This document shows positions 60,401-64,000 of a stretch of 64,000 bases of DNA, piece after piece; position 1 is the first letter of the stretch; each line of letters opens with the position of its first letter. A program made the position numbers and the translations under genes. The stretch is from Eleginops maclovinus (lineage: Eukaryota; Chordata; Actinopteri; Perciformes; Eleginopidae): positions 21,133,578-21,197,577 of the forward strand of contig NC_086367.1 of the NCBI RefSeq assembly GCF_036324505.1. The letters run 5' to 3'. A model generated the notes under the pieces. It did not search any database and had not been told where the DNA came from. It saw only the letters and a program-made list of their open reading frames with translations.

Positions 60401-61400
60401 CTGTTGTTTATTTATTGAGACCAAATATACGGGCCCTTGAGACTAAAGTGAGCTCGCAGTCTCTCGGCTCCCCATCTTCCCTCCACCCGGTCCAGCCTGA
60501 GCAGCTGTGCACACAGAGAAAAACAAATCAGCTGCTAAATCCATTCTGCTCCAATTATTGAGAGAATCAGGCAATACCTGAATGTTGGCCTGCAAACAGC
60601 TGCCGGTTCTCCACAGCTCAATTTCTAAAATAATATTCATTAAATAGAATCCACATATTTGATAATGCATTTTACATTTTGTTTGCACAACTTTGAAAAT
60701 ATATATCATTACCTTACCTAAGTCTAGAATCAAGCTAATTTCACGACTTATTTGACAGACATTCTGGTTTTCTGTTCTAGCCAAATGCATTTCCCTCACT
60801 TTATTGACATCATATTGCAGTATTATTTTATGTAATATGTATATGAAATGATCTGCGTCGTCAGTTGTGCTAGCTATATGTGAATTCATGTTGTCCAGTT
60901 AAGGTGTCAACATCCCCCTGCCTCCAGCTCCTCAGTATTCATTGTATGTAGTGACAGAAGAAAACAAGTGATTGTGATTCTGATAGGCAGACGGACATAA
61001 AAAGTGACAGACTGACTGAAGGATGGAGAGACAGAATAGGGTCAGGGCACAGAGAGCCAGCATCATTCAGATCACATCAGCAGCTCAAAGGATAAAGAGG
61101 CAAACAGGTGCACAGAGAGAGGGTGATGGAGTGAGTCCGTAAAGACATAAAGAAAAAGGACGAGTATATTGAGGTGAAGAAGTTGACAGCACGACCTGCT
61201 GAGAGAGAACGTCCTCCAGCCGGATCATAATGTGTAAATAGACCTCCAAGTTTACCTGTCAAAGTCAGGGAGAGTCCACAACAGAGACCAGGGACAGGGA
61301 GGCTGCGTCCATGTAGACCCCTAATGCAAAACATTTTGAACAAATATTTTAATAGAAGATGATTAGGGCCACATGAAGAAGGAGTAAGAATAATGAGAAG
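57460..61400. other. Gene-poor span
   Basis: An A-rich patch at 57930-58050 resembles a degraded retroelement tail, and a C run lies at 58.39 kb. The block 59.56-60.08 kb is somewhat GC-richer. No gene is supported. Confidence 0.45.
58392..58412. repeat. Poly-C run, 21 bp
   Basis: Homopolymer preceded by CACCCATCA. Confidence 0.95.
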
Positions 61401-61404
61401 ATAG

Positions 61405-61960
61405 TAGGACATTTAAAAAATTCTGAAATTTGAAAAGAAATCTGAATTTTTAGGAACAAATCTGAATTTTAAGAAATAGTCGGACATTTTTTTGACATTT
61501 AGAAAAAACTTCAGAAATTTGGAACAAAAATTTGAAATTTTGGGGAAAAAAAGTTAGAATAGAAAATCAAAAGGGAAGACATCAATTGCAAGTTTTTCAA
61601 AGATTTGGAATAGTTGGCCAGAGTTGGAATAATGGGTAAAAACAGTGGGACATTTTTAAACGTCGAAATTCAGAAAATCAGTCAGAAATTAGAATTTTTT
61701 GGGAAAAGTGATCATTTTGAAAAGATACTCGGAAATACTGAAAAGTAGACATTTAAAAAAAAAATTCAGGGAAAAAGGGATCATTTTCAAGACATAGTCG
61801 GTGATTCCCAAAAAGTCAAAATTTGGAAAAAGAATCTGAAGTTGAAAAGAAAATCAAAAGGAAAAAATTTGGGAGACAAAAATTGTGTTTTTAGGAGAAA
61901 GTGATCATTTTGGAGAAATAGCCAAACTCTTTTAAACGTCGACATTTAGAAAGAATTTCT
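61405..61960 (+). repeat. Irregular A/T- and purine-rich repeat
   Basis: Variants of GACATTT, TCTGAATTTTTAGGAA, GAAATTTGGAAAAA and GTGATCATTTTG recur many times with loose spacing over about 550 bp. No fixed period is visible by eye. Confidence 0.65.
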
Positions 61961-63490
61961 ACTGAACAGTGAACTAGCTGGTATAGCTAATGTCTCTCAA
62001 ATAGGAATTATTCCGAAGTTAGCTGGTTATGTTAAAGTCAACATGTCTGGATCAGGCCAGGCTGACGGGAGGACCAATGTTTGTATTTCATTAATTAGTG
62101 ATTATAGGAAAACACAGTTTTGGATGGAAGGCTTTGGATTGGTGTCCTTTCCATCAACATGTTTTTATTTCCTCCCATTTGTTCTGTGTATCTGAGGGCT
62201 GGATAAATAGACAGACTCATGACACCAGTTATAAATACAAGCAGATGGAGTCAGACATAAATACACAGACTGCAGCTCTCATGCTCTTATTCTGGCAAAT
62301 TGCCTTTCATCTAATTCAGAATTGCATTTCTCGCTTAATTTAGTTCTAATTTCTGTCTATTGAACTTTGTTGATTTGCAATGACTGGAAATTAGACAGAA
62401 AGTGTTGCATTTCCCCACATGTTCAACGCTCAGCCCCAAAGTGTACTCTTTAGTTGGTATTAATAAACATCATTATAGTGCAGAAATAACAGATATTCTA
62501 GTCGAGGCACTGAAGCCTTTTCCATTTCATTCACCCATTTCCTCCTGCAGCCCTTCAGTTCTTGGAGGTTGTTTGGGTGTGCCATAAGTCAGGATTGGCA
62601 CTTGTGTTAGTTTAATGTTTAGTTGTTGCAAGACATTTCTGATTGAACTTAAGATACAAATCTAATTGGAAAAACAAAACAAACATTTGATCACAAAACA
62701 TCCTGTGTTTTCATTCTCTATGAGCACAGAAATCAGTGTTCTCCCTTCCTCTGTTCTCCGTGTCTCTGATTTCCTTTCATCACATTTCCTCCCTTTCTTC
62801 CCTCCTCTCTATCTCTTCCAGCCAAGTCTGCCAACTCTCATGCAGATCTGAGCTTGGACAGATGGTAGCGAGCAAAAAGTGTTTACTTGCACACAGCTCC
62901 TAACAAAACGAGCAGATGCCTGCAGAGCCGCCGCTCCCCTCCAATCACCATGATACCCAAACATGCCCGACAGGAAGAGGAGAGATAGTTTTGTGCTTTA
63001 AAAGAGGTTTAGCTATACAAATACACACACTCTTCATTTCCAGTCACACTCAGGACCAAGTACTTCATTTGGTTTCTGCTGCCTACTCACCTGAGTCGGT
63101 TTGCCATCTTGATTTTCTTTTTCTTTTTTTGGAGTGAGATGTTTTTATGCCTCTGGAGGTTTCCTGCATGTCACAGGCACAATAGCTAGACGTTTCTGTT
63201 GTGTGTGTGTGTGCAGATGGAATGTCTAAATCCAGAGTGAATTAAAAGTGTTTTTTCCCGAGGATAATCATTATTCAGAGCAACCATGCATTCAAACCGG
63301 CCTCCCATGAGTAGACACTGAATTGTCGGTAGATCAAAAGATGTCTAGACGTCTAGGTTATACTAAATTAGGTTCAAATAAAATGATTGCAACTGAAAAT
63401 GAAGCCTCATTAGTATAGTGTAAAGTCAATTAGCAATATCAAAGAAATCAAATATCCTGATATTCTTCACCATCCGTTCATATCTAGGAT
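61961..63490. other. Gene-poor span with one exon-like site
   Basis: A strong acceptor (CTCTCTATCTCTTCCAG, ending 62820) is followed by a frame reading KSANSHADLSLDR, with only a weak donor after it. The remainder, including 63610-64000, shows nothing recognisable. Confidence 0.4.
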
Positions 63491-63494
63491 GTCC

Positions 63495-63609
63495 CTGAGC
63501 CCCACCTGAGCCCCACCTGAGCCCCACCTGAGCCCCACCTGAGCCCCACCTGTGCCCCACCTGTGCCCCACCTGTGCCCCACATGAGCCCCACCTGATCC
63601 CCACCTGAT
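63495..63609. repeat. 11-bp minisatellite, about 10.5 copies
   Basis: The unit is CTGAGCCCCAC. Units 1-5 are identical, 6-8 read CTGTGCCCCAC, 9 reads ATGAGCCCCAC, 10 reads CTGATCCCCAC, and a partial unit follows. The minus strand carries GGGG in every unit. Confidence 0.97.
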
Positions 63610-64000
63610 GCCTTTTGATGAACAGTCATCAGCAATGTTAATGTAAGGACTGAGTGGGTAAAGGTAGACAAAAAGCATCTTGAATAGTAATAAATACAGT
63701 CAGGAAATGGCATCACTTTATTGTATTTTAACCTTTAAAAGAAAAAAGATGCCCAAAAATATAATCCCAAAGTTCAGGACAATATCTAGTCTTATGTCGA
63801 GATATCTATTTCATATCAATGTATTGCTGAGCCCGAGTATACACTTTACAGAGACGGTTGCAGCCTGACATCCAGCCACAGTTTTGTAACAAAATGAAAA
63901 TATTTGCACACTTCTGAACGCATGGCCCAGTTAGTATGGTTCATTCTTACTAACTGAGAAAGTGCAGAAGTTGGTGAATACTACTTTGGTAAATTGAAAT

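Noticed and set aside
60443..60889. 148-codon minus-strand frame
   Set aside because: No biased codon use, no fitting splice signals, no motif; length alone is not convincing.
63495..63609. Possible CRISPR-like array
   Set aside because: Contiguous 11-bp units with no spacers in a vertebrate genome; it is a minisatellite.

Overview
The window looks like vertebrate nuclear DNA, most likely from a teleost fish and probably a percomorph. It is AT-leaning and mostly non-coding. It carries many long AC/GT microsatellites (up to about 236 bp), several poly-C tracts, and dispersed repeats of types common in fish genomes: a TIR element with GC and CCAAT boxes, a SINE with a TTTATTAGTCACATAC-type start, a Tc1-like transposase remnant, and a truncated L1 with target-site duplications. 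Almost every long open frame is a translation of a microsatellite or a pyrimidine tract. No prokaryotic or organellar signal is present.

Gene 1 (+ strand, about 17.9-29.8 kb): I see the 3' end of a protein-coding gene. A 45-52 nt exon at 17.9 kb, a 193 nt exon at 26.5 kb and a last exon at 28.7 kb join in one consistent frame. The tail they encode has Gly, Ala and Glu/Asp runs and ends in YGSDGDYDD-stop. A poly(A) signal lies at 29.79 kb. I could not recognise the protein. The first 17.9 kb is probably intron or upstream flank of this gene; the 5' exons are not in view.

Gene 2 (+ strand, about 41.5-44 kb, possibly wider): two exons, about 79 and 216 nt, join in frame and have C/G-ending codon choice. 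A possible last exon lies at 43.8 kb. The protein is not recognised. Candidate 5' non-coding exons or promoters at 30.8-31.6 kb and 49.7-49.9 kb cannot be linked to it from sequence alone.

Layout: 1-17.9 kb, non-coding with microsatellites, repeat copies and compositionally distinct blocks that may be conserved enhancers; 17.9-29.8 kb, 3' end of gene 1, with a duplicated ~130 bp element at 21.6 and 22.0 kb; 29.8-31 kb, repeat graveyard (family C, Tc1 remnant) beside an NRF1-type palindrome; 31-41 kb, repeats including the L1 insertion and a cluster of four GT arrays; 41.5-44 kb, gene 2 exons; 44-64 kb, gene-poor DNA with candidate regulatory blocks at 51-57 kb, an irregular A-rich repeat at 61.4-62 kb and an 11-bp G-rich minisatellite at 63.5 kb.

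I found no clearly new biological system. The observations most worth checking are the unidentified gene tails, the duplicated intronic element, the microsatellite abutting a splice donor, and the promoter-like mobile element family.
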